This document shows, piece after piece, positions 8,535-17,754 of a DNA stretch of 64,000 bases. Numbering within the stretch: position 1 is the first letter of the stretch; the number at the start of each line of letters is the position of its first letter. Origin of the DNA: DAOTXS01 sp034435055 (GTDB taxonomy: Bacteria; Chloroflexota; Anaerolineae; UBA4142); NCBI GenBank assembly GCA_034435055.1, contig DAOTXS010000087.1, positions 124,001 through 188,000 of the forward strand. The letters run 5' to 3'. The notes under the pieces are model-generated. The model worked only from the letters and a program-made list of their open reading frames with translations. It was not told the DNA's origin and did not search any database. The position numbers were made by a program, and so were the translations under genes.

Positions 8535-9862
8535 GCATCGGAATCATTGGTGGCGGAATTATGGGGATCACGCTGGGATATTTTCTGGCGCGGCGTGGTG
8601 TGCCCGTTGAAATATTCGAAGCCTCGCCGGTTTTAGGCGGCTTGGCAGGCCCGCTCGTGCTAGAAGATGGCACTGCGGTCGATCGTTTTTATCACGCGAT
8701 TCTTTCGAGCGACAGTCATTTGCGCGAACTGTGCAACGAACTTGGCATCGCGGATCAGTTGCGTTTCCGCGAAACGCGCACCGGGTTTTTCCATCAAGGC
8801 AAAATTTACTCGATGAATAATATCGTCGAGTTTTTGTTCTTCCCGCCGCTGGGTTGGATCGATCGCTTCCGGCTTGGTTTGAATGTGGCGTACGCGCAAG
8901 TGATTCGCGATTGGCATTCGCTGGAAAGTATCGGTGTGGAAGATTGGCTGGTGCGCTGGAGTGGCCGCCACACGTTCGAAAATATCTGGAAGCCGATGCT
9001 GAAAGCCAAGTTCGATGGTGGTTTCAGCGATACGCCGGCGACGTACATTTGGGCGCGGATGGTGCGCACGCGTTCGACGCGCAGCGGCGCAAATCAAAAA
9101 GAAATGTCCGGTCATTTGATTGGCGGGTACGCTACGCTGATGAAAGCGATGGCGGAAAAAATTCTTGCCGCCGGTGGCAAGATTCATTTACGGACGCCGG
9201 TACAACAAATCATCATCGATGGAAATGCCGCGCGCGGAATTCGCGTGGGCGATACGTTGCAAGAGTTTGACGGAATCGTTTGTACGATGCAAGCACCAGT
9301 CTTTCGCCGCTTGATTCCAAACGCAACACAAGACTATCACGAATTTCTTGGCAAGACCGAGTATCTTGGAATCGTCTGTCCTTTGATGGTGTTGGATCGT
9401 CCGCTGACCGGTTACTGGACATTGAACATCACTGATGATAGAATCCCGTTCACCGGTGTGATCGAGACGACGGCATATATCGATCCACAGTACGTCGGCG
9501 GGCATCACTTGGTCTACTTGCCCAAATACACTGCGCCGGACAGCGAGTGGCAGAAAAAATCGGATGATGAAATCCGGGCGATTTGGCTGGAGAATTTGCG
9601 TAAAATGTTTCCCGATTTCGATCCGCAAGCGATTCGATATTTTCTCGTACATCGTGAACGATACGTCGAGCCGTTGCACGGCTTGAACGCGGCGCACTTG
9701 ATTCCATCAATCCAAACGCCGATAGAAAATCTATTTCTTGCGACGACGGCGCAGATTTATCCGGCGCTGACCAATGGCGAGTCGGTGACGCGTCATGCGC
9801 GGTCGGCATCCCAGATCATTCTCGATGCCAGTCCTGCATTGGCACAATTATCAATCTCGTAG
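8531..9862 (+). CDS. FAD-dependent oxidoreductase (protoporphyrinogen-oxidase/amine-oxidase-like)
   Basis: The N-terminus is a dinucleotide-binding fold, 'GIIGGGIMGITLGYFLARRG', followed by 'VEIFEASPVLGGLAG', the FAD-binding pattern of the NAD(P)-binding-8/amine-oxidase superfamily. The length of 443 residues is usual. Relatives are common in polysaccharide loci, where their substrate is generally unknown; UDP-galactopyranose mutase is a distant fold relative but its motifs are not seen. TTG at 8531 is the start because it overlaps the epimerase stop (TTGA) and leads straight into the Gly-rich loop. The reaction is not predictable. Confidence 0.85.
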   Translation: MSIGIIGGGIMGITLGYFLARRGVPVEIFEASPVLGGLAGPLVLEDGTAVDRFYHAILSSDSHLRELCNELGIADQLRFRETRTGFFHQGKIYSMNNIVEFLFFPPLGWIDRFRLGLNVAYAQVIRDWHSLESIGVEDWLVRWSGRHTFENIWKPMLKAKFDGGFSDTPATYIWARMVRTRSTRSGANQKEMSGHLIGGYATLMKAMAEKILAAGGKIHLRTPVQQIIIDGNAARGIRVGDTLQEFDGIVCTMQAPVFRRLIPNATQDYHEFLGKTEYLGIVCPLMVLDRPLTGYWTLNITDDRIPFTGVIETTAYIDPQYVGGHHLVYLPKYTAPDSEWQKKSDDEIRAIWLENLRKMFPDFDPQAIRYFLVHRERYVEPLHGLNAAHLIPSIQTPIENLFLATTAQIYPALTNGESVTRHARSASQIILDASPALAQLSIS

Positions 9863-9872
9863 AGTGCCTTCT

Positions 9873-9900
9873 TTGACCATATGCACCACCCCTCTACCAT
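9873..9900 (+). promoter_or_regulatory. Candidate sigma-70-type promoter upstream of the first LamG gene
   Basis: TTGACC (9873-9878) is followed after 16 bp by TACCAT (9895-9900). The predicted transcript would start only about 14 bases before the ATG at 9921, and a GAAAGGA ribosome site lies between. It sits in the 58 bp gap between the oxidoreductase and the surface-protein genes, where a new transcription unit could begin. The -10 is weak. Confidence 0.35.
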
Positions 9901-9920
9901 ACTGAAAGGATCGGTGAGCG

Positions 9921-10940
9921 ATGTTCTTCTCAGGAGTGCGCTTCTGGCTCCGGGTTGTTTCTGTTCTCGTCATACTCGGTTGGTTAGCCATGTTTGCATC
10001 TGTCAGTCAAGCACAGAGCGTAGGTTTCTCTCTGCGGTTCTACGGGCACGGCGTCAATGATATTGACAGGGTCAAGATTCCGCTGGATAATCCGGCACGC
10101 CCAGTGGATGTAGGCGCGACTGATTTCACGTTTGAGTTTTGGCTGAAGGCGAATGCCGGTGAAAATACCGGCGTTGCGTCGTGTAACCAAAACGGCGGTT
10201 GGATCACGGCAAATATCATTTTTGATCGAGATGTCTATGGTGCGGGCGATTATGGCGATTATGGGATCGCGTTGAGCAATGGTCGAATTGCATTCGGCGT
10301 GAGTGCCGGCTCAACGGGCACGACGTTGTGTGGTGCGACAAGCGTGGCGAATGGCGCGTGGCATCACATCGCCGTAACACGCGATCGCAACAATGGAACT
10401 ATGCAAGTCTTTGTGGATGGACAACTGGACGGGCAGGCGAACGGACCCGCCGGCGACTTGAGTTATCGTGACGGGCGCACGACGAGTTATCCAAACAGCG
10501 ATCCATTTCTGGTCATCGGCGCGGAGAAGCATGATGCGGGGTCGCAATACCCCTCTTACAATGGGTTGATTGATGAAGTTCGCGTGTCCAATATCTTGCG
10601 GTATACCTCAAACTTTACGCGACCGTCTGCGCCGTTCACAACGGATGCGAACACCGTGGCGTTGTATCATTTTGACGAAGGACCGGCGGGCGCGTGTACC
10701 GGCACCGTGATTGATTCATCCGGCGCGAGTGGGGGTCCCAGTAACGGCACGTGTAACTATGGCGGAAGCGAGCCGGCGGGTCCGGTGTATTCCACTGACC
10801 ATCCATTTCCTCCACCCACTAGTGTTAGATTGACCGACTTGCGTGTGGTTAATACTTTCAATCGTTGGTGGTTAATTGGCTGCAGCATTTTGGGCGCAAG
10901 CGTGATTGTTGTTTTTAGGTTTTTCCGACGTCTGAAATGA
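9921..10940 (+). CDS. Secreted LamG (concanavalin-A-like) protein with C-terminal membrane anchor, copy 1
   Basis: The 339-residue product has a signal peptide (hydrophobic segment about residues 10-28, cleavage near 'VSQAQS'), one LamG jelly-roll domain and a C-terminal hydrophobic helix ending in 'FRFFRRLK'. Jelly-roll motifs are 'FTFEFWLKANAGENTG', 'WHHIAVTRDRNNGTMQVFVD' and 'GLIDEVRVSNILRYTSNF'. The pattern suggests export and retention at the outer membrane face by a C-terminal span. LamG domains bind carbohydrate or protein; no catalytic residues are visible. The next gene is a tandem paralog sharing a nearly identical 245 bp tract. Start ATG has GAAAGGA upstream. Confidence 0.85.
   Translation: MFFSGVRFWLRVVSVLVILGWLAMFASVSQAQSVGFSLRFYGHGVNDIDRVKIPLDNPARPVDVGATDFTFEFWLKANAGENTGVASCNQNGGWITANIIFDRDVYGAGDYGDYGIALSNGRIAFGVSAGSTGTTLCGATSVANGAWHHIAVTRDRNNGTMQVFVDGQLDGQANGPAGDLSYRDGRTTSYPNSDPFLVIGAEKHDAGSQYPSYNGLIDEVRVSNILRYTSNFTRPSAPFTTDANTVALYHFDEGPAGACTGTVIDSSGASGGPSNGTCNYGGSEPAGPVYSTDHPFPPPTSVRLTDLRVVNTFNRWWLIGCSILGASVIVVFRFFRRLK
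10458..10702 (+). repeat. Gene-conversion-like tract, copy A (partner 11503-11747)
   Basis: These 245 bp match 11503-11747 with about six substitutions by eye, no indels. The coding sequence just upstream in the same two genes is far more diverged. Both copies are in the same frame and encode the end of the LamG domain. Confidence 0.85.
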
Positions 10941-10965
10941 ATGATTGTTATAAAGGATGTGTGTT

Positions 10966-12129
10966 ATGAGTGCGCGACGCACATTGGTTATATTTCTCCC
11001 GCTGACAATCTTGATGATTTCATTGTTTTCTTCCGCCGCGTCTCCGCGCGCAACTCTGGCGCAAGGCGGTAATTTGTCGCTGCGATTCTACGGGCATGGC
11101 GTCAATGATATTGACCGGGTGAAAATTCGGATTGACGCACCGGCACGCCCAATTGATGTGGGGGCAGATTTTACTTTTGAATTTTGGATGAAAGCGAATC
11201 TTGGCGAAAATACCGGTGCTGCCTCGTGTAATCAGAACGATGGCTGGATCACTGCAAACATTATCTTTGATCGCGATATCTTCGGGAACGGCGATTACGG
11301 AGACTATGGTATTGCATTGAGCAATGGGCGGATTGCCTTTGGGGTCAACAATGGTTCGGCGGGGACGACGCTGTGTGGGGCGACGAATGTAGCGGATGGA
11401 GTCTGGCACCATATCGCGTTGACCCGCAATTCGGCGAATGGGCAGTTGCAGATTTTTGTGGATGGTACTTTAGATGGACAGGTTACCAGCGTGCTAGGTA
11501 ATTTGAGTTATCGTGACGGGCGCACGACGAGTTATCCAAACAGCGATCCGTTTCTGGTCATTGGCGCGGAGAAGCATGATGCAGGGTCGCAATACCCCTC
11601 TTACAATGGGTTGATTGATGAAGTTCGCGTGTCCAATATCTTGCGGTATACCTCAAACTTTACGCGACCGTCTGTGCCGTTCACGACGGATGCGAACACC
11701 GTGGCGTTGTATCATTTTGACGAAGGACCGGCGGGCGCGTGCACCGGTACGGTGCTAGATTCGTCCAGTGCCAGCGGCGGACCGAGCAATGGCGAATGCA
11801 AGTACGGCGGCTCGGCGCCAGCGGGACCTGTTTACACCACTGACACGCCGTTTTCCGGCGCGTCGCCGACCAATACTTTTACCCCAACGAGTACGTTGAC
11901 GAATACACCTACGGGCACATTAACCAACACCCCGACCAGCACATCGACCAACACGCCAACCAACACACCGACCCCAACGCCTACTGCAACGCCGGGCCCC
12001 CCTCCGCCGCCCCCCAATAATCCCATCTACCTTCCTTTCATTTTCAGATCAGGATGGTTGATTCTGTTCTTTATCGGTGCGCTTGCGCTCGGTACGCTGT
12101 ACATGTTTTATCGCCGAGTGGCTAGGTGA
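10966..12129 (+). CDS. Secreted LamG protein with Thr/Pro linker and C-terminal anchor, copy 2
   Basis: Paralog of the preceding gene. It has a signal peptide (about residues 8-28, cleavage near 'ATLAQG'), a LamG domain ('FTFEFWMKANLGENTG', 'GLIDEVRVSNILRY'), then a Thr/Pro/Asn linker of 'TNTPT' units not found in copy 1. After it come 'PIYLPFIFRSGW' and a membrane helix ending 'YRRVAR'. The linker would hold the LamG domain away from the membrane. ATG 10966 is preferred to ATG 10957, because the AAAGGA ribosome site at 10952-10957 is well spaced only for 10966. The stop overlaps the next start (GTGA). 'IYLPF' is a variant of the hydrophobic motif seen in several secreted proteins of this window. 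Confidence 0.85.
   Translation: MSARRTLVIFLPLTILMISLFSSAASPRATLAQGGNLSLRFYGHGVNDIDRVKIRIDAPARPIDVGADFTFEFWMKANLGENTGAASCNQNDGWITANIIFDRDIFGNGDYGDYGIALSNGRIAFGVNNGSAGTTLCGATNVADGVWHHIALTRNSANGQLQIFVDGTLDGQVTSVLGNLSYRDGRTTSYPNSDPFLVIGAEKHDAGSQYPSYNGLIDEVRVSNILRYTSNFTRPSVPFTTDANTVALYHFDEGPAGACTGTVLDSSSASGGPSNGECKYGGSAPAGPVYTTDTPFSGASPTNTFTPTSTLTNTPTGTLTNTPTSTSTNTPTNTPTPTPTATPGPPPPPPNNPIYLPFIFRSGWLILFFIGALALGTLYMFYRRVAR
11503..11747 (+). repeat. Gene-conversion-like tract, copy B (partner 10458-10702)
   Basis: Second copy of the nearly identical 245 bp tract shared by the two LamG genes. Confidence 0.85.
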
Positions 12130-14129
12130 AATCTCCAATTCTCGACACATCATCCATGCACGGAATTTCACGCCGTCAGTTTCTTAAACTCGCTGGGATT
12201 GCCGGCGTCATCACAGTTCCGGTTGCGCTGGGGTATCGTTGGTTCGCAGACGATTCCGAGAATTTGCCGCCCACGCAATCACCGTACGTAACCGATCCAA
12301 GTTGGTCGACGACCACACCCGCGCCGATTCTGCTGGCAATCAATGAGCGTTCCGATAATCCATTTGGTGCATATCTCGCAGAAATTCTGCGCGCCGAAGG
12401 TTTGAACTGTTTTCGAACAATTCGACTTTCCGCGCTCGATGCCGCGACACTTGGTACATTTGCAATCGTGCTTTTGAGCGATGGTGTGTTAACTCGCGCC
12501 GAGAGTGAAATGTTCAGTGCGTACGTTGCCGGCGGCGGCAAGCTGATCGCGATGCGCCCCGAAGCCAGTGCGTTATTTGGCATTGAATCGATGAGTGGGA
12601 CGGCGGCAAGTTCCAATATCAAAATCGAATCGCGCTTTGCCGGTTTGGTAAATTCGCCTCTCCAAATTCACGCTTCGGCGAAGATTTATCGAACGGCGGG
12701 CGCACAAATAGTTGCCTGGTTGACCAATGAAAGCGGAACGCAAACCGATTCGCCCGCTGTAACATTGCATCGATTTGGAAAAGGGCAGGCGGCGGCTTGG
12801 TCATTTGACCTGGCGCGCAGCATTGCGTACGCGCGGCAAGGCAATCCGGCGTGGGCAAATCAGGAACGCGATGGCAGAGAAGGCATTCGCGCCGTCGATG
12901 CGTTCGTCGATTGGATCGATTTGAATCGGATTCAGATTCCGCAAGCGGACGAGCAGATGCGATTATTGAGCCGGCTGATCGGCGTGATGTTGGCGGACAC
13001 GATGCCGCTACCGCGTTTGTGGTATTTGCCAAACGGTGCCGATTGTTTGCTCATCGTGACCGGCGACGCGCATCAAGCGCCTGGCGAAATCATCGAGCAA
13101 GTGTTATTGCGCGTCGAACGATACGGCGGTCGAATGTCGGTATATTACACGCCGGCTTTGTGGAGCGGGTGGCGGCGCGCGGTGTTCAAAGCCGGCGGCG
13201 CGGACGCACTGGCGCTGGTCGGCGGTCGATGGATCGAGCCGACACCAACTCAGGTCGCGCAATGGCGCGCGCGTGGCCACGAGTTTGGTTTTCATCCGTA
13301 CGTCGAAGAAGGATTGGAGAGCGGTTATTGTCGCTATTGGCAAGAGTTTGTAGCGCACGGTTACCAACCGGTTTCGCCGACCGTGCGCACACATCGCATT
13401 TTGTGGACGGGCTGGGTCGAAACCGCGCGCGCGCAAGCACAGCTGGGTCTGCGGATGAATTTGGATTTTTATCATTATGGCACGGCTTTTCGCCGAACGT
13501 CGGGTGATTGGGCGTACGGCTATTTTTCCGGCACTGGCTTGCCAATGAAATTCATTGATGAGCAAGGGCGGATTCTGAACATTTATCAACAGGCGACGCA
13601 ATTGGTCGATGAACATTTTTTCAAAATGACGTGGGGCGGTGGCTGGGCAAATTTGAACGGCGAGTCTGCGATTGCAATCTCGAAAGAAATTATCGATGCG
13701 AGTTTGCGCGGCGCGACTGCCGCGGTGGGGATGCAATCGCATATCGATCCTTTTGCGGCGGGTGGTGAATTTGCGACAAACGCGATGACGTGGCTCGATG
13801 GTACACTTGCTTACGCCGCCGCGAAAAATGTTCCGATCTGGAGTGCGGAACGCTGGGCGAATTTTAGCGATCTGCGTCACGATGCCGCGTTTGAAAATGT
13901 TCACTGGGATTCGACGGCACGCCAATTGTCGATACGATTGTCCAGTCACGGCGCGCAAGATGCGACGATGGATGTGATGATACCGTCGCAGTTCAACCAC
14001 ACACGTGTAACGCAACTTCAAGTCGATGGGCAAACTGCGACGCCACGTGTCCGCAAAATCGGCACCGAAGAATTTGTGTGTGTCGCGGTGCCGGTGGGGT
14101 CTCGTTCGATTATCGCAACTTTCGGATGA
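12126..14129 (+). CDS. Tat-exported protein, polysaccharide-deacetylase-like fold
   Basis: The N-terminus carries a twin-arginine signal, 'SRRQFLKLAGIAGV', so the 667-residue protein is probably exported folded. The first 270 residues look like a class-I-amidotransferase-type Rossmann domain ('LLAINERSDNPFGAYLAEIL', 'FSAYVAGGGKLIAMRP'). The next part resembles an NodB-type deacetylase: 'DCLLIVTGDAH' at the first strand and 'GHEFGFHPY' where a metal-binding His pair is expected. The spacing is H-x4-H rather than the classical H-x3-H, so catalysis is uncertain. The C-terminal 100 residues are a beta-sandwich. GTG 12126 overlaps the preceding stop. A role in de-N-acetylating or trimming the exported polymer is an inference from context. 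Confidence 0.75.
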   Translation: MKSPILDTSSMHGISRRQFLKLAGIAGVITVPVALGYRWFADDSENLPPTQSPYVTDPSWSTTTPAPILLAINERSDNPFGAYLAEILRAEGLNCFRTIRLSALDAATLGTFAIVLLSDGVLTRAESEMFSAYVAGGGKLIAMRPEASALFGIESMSGTAASSNIKIESRFAGLVNSPLQIHASAKIYRTAGAQIVAWLTNESGTQTDSPAVTLHRFGKGQAAAWSFDLARSIAYARQGNPAWANQERDGREGIRAVDAFVDWIDLNRIQIPQADEQMRLLSRLIGVMLADTMPLPRLWYLPNGADCLLIVTGDAHQAPGEIIEQVLLRVERYGGRMSVYYTPALWSGWRRAVFKAGGADALALVGGRWIEPTPTQVAQWRARGHEFGFHPYVEEGLESGYCRYWQEFVAHGYQPVSPTVRTHRILWTGWVETARAQAQLGLRMNLDFYHYGTAFRRTSGDWAYGYFSGTGLPMKFIDEQGRILNIYQQATQLVDEHFFKMTWGGGWANLNGESAIAISKEIIDASLRGATAAVGMQSHIDPFAAGGEFATNAMTWLDGTLAYAAAKNVPIWSAERWANFSDLRHDAAFENVHWDSTARQLSIRLSSHGAQDATMDVMIPSQFNHTRVTQLQVDGQTATPRVRKIGTEEFVCVAVPVGSRSIIATFG

Positions 14130-14938
14130 GTCGTATTTTTTTGCTTTGGTTAGGTGTCTTATTCTTGGTAGGTGGCTCGAGTGCGTGTGATGCTCAACCA
14201 ACCTTGACGGTTCCTCCAGTCTCTCCTTCGATTGAACGGCCAGATATTCGTCTCATTCCCTTTGATGCCTCGAAACAACTGGTAACTTTTCAGAGTCGAG
14301 ACGGGACTTGGCTTGCCGGGCAATTCGACCTGCCCCCCGGCTTGACATCACCACCACTTGTATTTATTATCCATCATAGCGGCGCGGTTGATCGCGATTC
14401 CTATCAATATCTTGCGGCGCGGCTTGTTCCGGCGGGGTATGCTGTTTTCCGTTTCGATAAGCGCGGCACCGGCAAAAGTCAAGGTGCGTACGGCTGTTGT
14501 GAAGATGACGATGCGTTGGCGGCATATCGCGCGGCGGTGACTGACGCGGCTAAACGGGTCTTTATTATTGCGCAAAGCATCGGCACAAAAATTCTTGCCA
14601 ATCGCTGGAAAGAGTTTGAACAGATTCGCCATCCCGATGGAGTGGTGTTATTATCGAATCTGCTCGAACGCCAAGAAATCGTTACGATCGATGCACCCAT
14701 TCACATCATCCTCTCGGATAGTGAATCAAGAATTGACGCCATCGGTGAGGGTGCGGTAAATGCGCATCGGATTGCTCAACCAAAGTACAGTGCTAGTTTT
14801 CAAGTGATTCCAAACACAGAACATACCTTGTTCGATATTTCGACTGGACCGATAGATTGGACGGATCCAAATTGGACCTTGCGTTTTCACCCCGAAGCAT
14901 GGCAAGGTTTAATAAATTGGCTGAATGGTCAACGCTGA
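14126..14938 (+). CDS. Alpha/beta hydrolase, probable lipoprotein
   Basis: The start ATG overlaps the previous stop (ATGA). The N-terminus 'MSRIFLLWLGVLFLVGGSSAC' is a signal peptide ending in a lipobox-like S-A-C, so Cys21 is probably lipidated and the enzyme sits outside the membrane. The core shows the serine hydrolase order: 'FRFDKRGTGKSQGAYG', nucleophile elbow 'IIAQSIGTK' (A-Q-S-I-G, a slight variant of G-x-S-x-G), and a late His in 'NTEHTLFD'. At 270 residues it is of usual size. The substrate may be an ester on the exopolysaccharide, inferred only from neighbours. Confidence 0.8.
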   Translation: MSRIFLLWLGVLFLVGGSSACDAQPTLTVPPVSPSIERPDIRLIPFDASKQLVTFQSRDGTWLAGQFDLPPGLTSPPLVFIIHHSGAVDRDSYQYLAARLVPAGYAVFRFDKRGTGKSQGAYGCCEDDDALAAYRAAVTDAAKRVFIIAQSIGTKILANRWKEFEQIRHPDGVVLLSNLLERQEIVTIDAPIHIILSDSESRIDAIGEGAVNAHRIAQPKYSASFQVIPNTEHTLFDISTGPIDWTDPNWTLRFHPEAWQGLINWLNGQR

Positions 14939-14986
14939 TCGATATGATTGAGAAATGCTGTGTCGTCGATTGAAAGGATGTGAAGA

Positions 14987-16258
14987 ATGAACGAACAAAA
15001 TTATTACCCGCCTCAACAATCAGCGCTTGGTCGAATCATTTCATTGTGGATGCTCCAAGTCGCATTACTTGTTTTGGCGAGTCTTGTTTTAGAGATATGT
15101 GTGCAATCGCCGCGACCGGCGGTTGCACAAGGCAATTTGTACACCGTTACGCATACTTTGGTTAATGACTGGTCGCGAATTTGCGCTGGAATCACCAATA
15201 CAGTCGTGGCAAATACGGCGAATGGCGAACTGCGGCTAGCGGCAACGGTAGAAGATTATTTTGATGGAACAACACTTGATGCGACGCGGTGGTATACTAA
15301 TATTTCTAACTCCTCCGCTGGCGGCACTCCGGTAATAACTGTTGGCGGCGGCTTACTCACGGTGGATGGGATGTACTTGTTATCGACTGCCGGGATTACT
15401 GGATTACCACGTTTCTTCGAAGCACAGGCGCGCTTTATTCAACAAGCCGGTACATCAGGACGCCCAGATGTGGGCTATTGGCGTCATCCAACTTTAGGCC
15501 CACTCTATGATCCGGATATCAACGCTGGTAGTTCACGTGTGTTTATCATGGGGGATACTGGAGGAGTTGGTCAGGGTGCGTCTGATCTGCTTACCGGGGC
15601 GCGGAGTGGTACAACGCTTATCTTAAACGACATTGAAACTGATCCTGATCTAAATCAATTTCACTTTTGGCGAATCGAATGGGAAAATACTCAAGCACGC
15701 TACTATTTCAATACCATTCTGACCGATACCATGAGTATTACCACCAGTCCGATTACTGGATGGGTATTCCTATATCATCAAAATCCAAGTAGCGTACCGT
15801 CTTATAATTCAACTCCAATGACTGTCGATTGGGTGCGTGGCGGTCAGTATCCATCCAGCGGTACTTACGTCTCCTGCGCCATCGATGGGTGGGGTGGAAA
15901 TTGGAATTCGATGTTCTGGAATTCAACCATCCCCGGCAACACCGATCTTGGCGTTCGCACACGCGCATCATCTGACGGTGTGAATTGGGGGGCGTGGTCT
16001 CCCGTTACCACTACTAATCCCTTCAGCATCACCACCGATGGTCGCTATTTGCAGTACGAAGTCCAAATGACTTCTTCGAATCCAATGTTCTCACCGGAGA
16101 TGCAGTCGATCTCGATGACAAGCGTCTTGGGTCCGTCGGCAGTCCGCCTCAACAATTTCCAAACGCGCCCAGAACCGATGGCTTGGCAATGGTTAGCCGT
16201 GCTGGCGGCAGGCGCAATGTTTATGGGTGGCCTGGGCTTGCGGATGCTGCGCCGCTAA
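14987..16258 (+). CDS. Secreted concanavalin-like protein with C-terminal PEP-like membrane anchor
   Basis: The 423-residue product has an N-terminal signal anchor (about residues 20-45, 'AVAQG' cleavage), a jelly-roll of the LamG/DUF1349 kind ('ATRWYTNISNSSAGGTPV', 'FHFWRIEWENTQARYYFN'), and a second beta domain ('TDGRYLQYEVQMTSSNP'). It ends in 'RPEPMAWQWLAVLAAGAMF' and a C-terminal 'LRMLRR'. The Pro-Glu-Pro, hydrophobic stretch and terminal Arg cluster resemble PEP-CTERM sorting tails, but no exosortase is in view. An AAAGGATGTGAAGA stretch precedes the ATG. Probably surface-displayed and glycan-binding; function unknown. Confidence 0.75.
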   Translation: MNEQNYYPPQQSALGRIISLWMLQVALLVLASLVLEICVQSPRPAVAQGNLYTVTHTLVNDWSRICAGITNTVVANTANGELRLAATVEDYFDGTTLDATRWYTNISNSSAGGTPVITVGGGLLTVDGMYLLSTAGITGLPRFFEAQARFIQQAGTSGRPDVGYWRHPTLGPLYDPDINAGSSRVFIMGDTGGVGQGASDLLTGARSGTTLILNDIETDPDLNQFHFWRIEWENTQARYYFNTILTDTMSITTSPITGWVFLYHQNPSSVPSYNSTPMTVDWVRGGQYPSSGTYVSCAIDGWGGNWNSMFWNSTIPGNTDLGVRTRASSDGVNWGAWSPVTTTNPFSITTDGRYLQYEVQMTSSNPMFSPEMQSISMTSVLGPSAVRLNNFQTRPEPMAWQWLAVLAAGAMFMGGLGLRMLRR

Positions 16259-16290
16259 GTTGAATCCGAATCTTTACTTTTGGCGATCAC

Positions 16291-17754
16291 TTGAGAATTC
16301 GCATTGCGCTTGACGCTGCGCTTGCCGATCTGTATGGTCCCGAAATTCATTGGACTTGGCGAGTCATTCTCTCCACGATTGGAATTGCTTGGGAACAAGT
16401 CCCATTGACCCAGCCGTGCGACATTGCCTTTGTCAGTAATCCGGCGATTGTCCCTCAAGCATCATTTTGTATCAAGGCAAGCCCGGATAGATGGGCGAAT
16501 CCCACGAAATTTCGCTTCCAATCAATTTCGGGCGCTGACGATTTATCTTTTCCAATTTATCAACACGACTCGGCTGATTCGGCGATCTATCAAACATCTT
16601 CCGGCCAGTGGATCTGCAACCGCGATGTCGTGTTCGATCTGTTCTGGCTTGCCACCGGGCAAGAAGAACGTTACCTGACCCAAGACAAACACGGTTTCTT
16701 CGATCTAACTTCCACACTTGTCTTCAAGTACAACTTGTTACAACAGGCGCTCGGTTCATCGATTATTCAATCAATTGCAACTTGGTTGGAGCGCTTGGGC
16801 TTTCACCCGACTTTTCCCCGCTGGCACGCCGGCAAATCTGCCGCCGCTTGCATCGGACACGATGTCGATTACCCGGAAGTCATTCGCTGGTTGGAACCGG
16901 TGCGCATCCTTCGACGGCGTGGCTTGGCAGGACTCGATCTCGCGTGGCAAGTTTTGGCGGGCAAGCGCCATCATTGGCAATTTCTGGCGTGGGCGGAAAT
17001 GGAAAAGCAATTACAGACCCGCTCCGCCTTTTACTTTGTTGCGCGGTACGGTTCGTTGATGCAGTACGCCGCCGGCGTGCCAGATCCATTTTACGATGTA
17101 ACATCAAAACGGTTTCGCGAACTTTTTTCCATTCTTTTGGACGACGGTTTTGAAATCGGGATGCAGGCAAGTTATCTAGCGTACACCAGTTGTGAAAAAT
17201 TCCGAGCCGAGAAACAGAAAATCGAAGAGGTGAGCAGAACCGAGGTGGCGGGAAATCGTCATCATTACTGGCATCTTAATCCCCGCGATGTTGAAGAAAC
17301 CTTGTGGATTCACGAGCAACTCGGCTTGCGGTACGATGCCTCGCTGACGCACGATCACTATTTAGGTTGGCGGCGTGGATTGCTGCACCCGTATTTTCCA
17401 TTTCATCAGCAACAGCGGCGCGAGTTGAAAACACTTCAGATTCCGACCGGCTGGATGGATGATCAGTTGTTTGGACAAAAACATCTGAACCCGGGCGAGC
17501 GGATGGAATTATTGCACACTCTGGCAAACCGGGTTGCCGCGCTTGGCGGCTGTTTAATGATCGATGTGCACGATTATGTCTTTGATGATCGATTGTTTCC
17601 GGGTTGGGCGCGGACTCTGCGCGAATTGTGGGAACATCTCTTGCATCGTGGCGACTTTTGGTTTGCGACACCGGCGCAAGTCGCCCAATCTTGGAGTGAT
17701 CGCTATTTACATCTCGTCCGTTCCAGTCACGGGCTGGATCAAGGACTGCCGTGA
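16291..17754 (+). CDS. Polysaccharide-deacetylase-fold protein lacking a usual metal His
   Basis: The 487-residue protein matches the deacetylase relatives found in O-antigen loci. Seen are 'ACIGHDVDYPEVIRW' (Asp motif), 'FEIGMQASYLAYTSCEKF', 'HHYWHLNPRDVEETLWIHE', 'LGLRYDASLTHDHYLGWRRG' and 'LKTLQIPTGWMDDQLF', then 'CLMIDVHDYVFDDRLFPGW'. Relatives typically read 'E-I-G-L-H-x-S-Y' at the second motif; here the metal-binding His is replaced by Gln. It may therefore be inactive or use other ligands. There is no signal peptide, so it is probably cytoplasmic. TTG 16291 is used because it leads into 'MRIRIALD'. The stop overlaps the next start (GTGA). Confidence 0.75.
   Translation: MRIRIALDAALADLYGPEIHWTWRVILSTIGIAWEQVPLTQPCDIAFVSNPAIVPQASFCIKASPDRWANPTKFRFQSISGADDLSFPIYQHDSADSAIYQTSSGQWICNRDVVFDLFWLATGQEERYLTQDKHGFFDLTSTLVFKYNLLQQALGSSIIQSIATWLERLGFHPTFPRWHAGKSAAACIGHDVDYPEVIRWLEPVRILRRRGLAGLDLAWQVLAGKRHHWQFLAWAEMEKQLQTRSAFYFVARYGSLMQYAAGVPDPFYDVTSKRFRELFSILLDDGFEIGMQASYLAYTSCEKFRAEKQKIEEVSRTEVAGNRHHYWHLNPRDVEETLWIHEQLGLRYDASLTHDHYLGWRRGLLHPYFPFHQQQRRELKTLQIPTGWMDDQLFGQKHLNPGERMELLHTLANRVAALGGCLMIDVHDYVFDDRLFPGWARTLRELWEHLLHRGDFWFATPAQVAQSWSDRYLHLVRSSHGLDQGLP

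Noticed and set aside
13104..14201. Long minus-strand open frame (365 codons)
   Set aside because: It is antisense to the Tat-exported protein gene, has Arg/His-rich composition typical of reverse shadows and no ribosome site or domain.
14987..16258. Definite PEP-CTERM/exosortase substrate
   Set aside because: The tail is only similar and no exosortase gene is in the window, so it is kept as a resemblance only.
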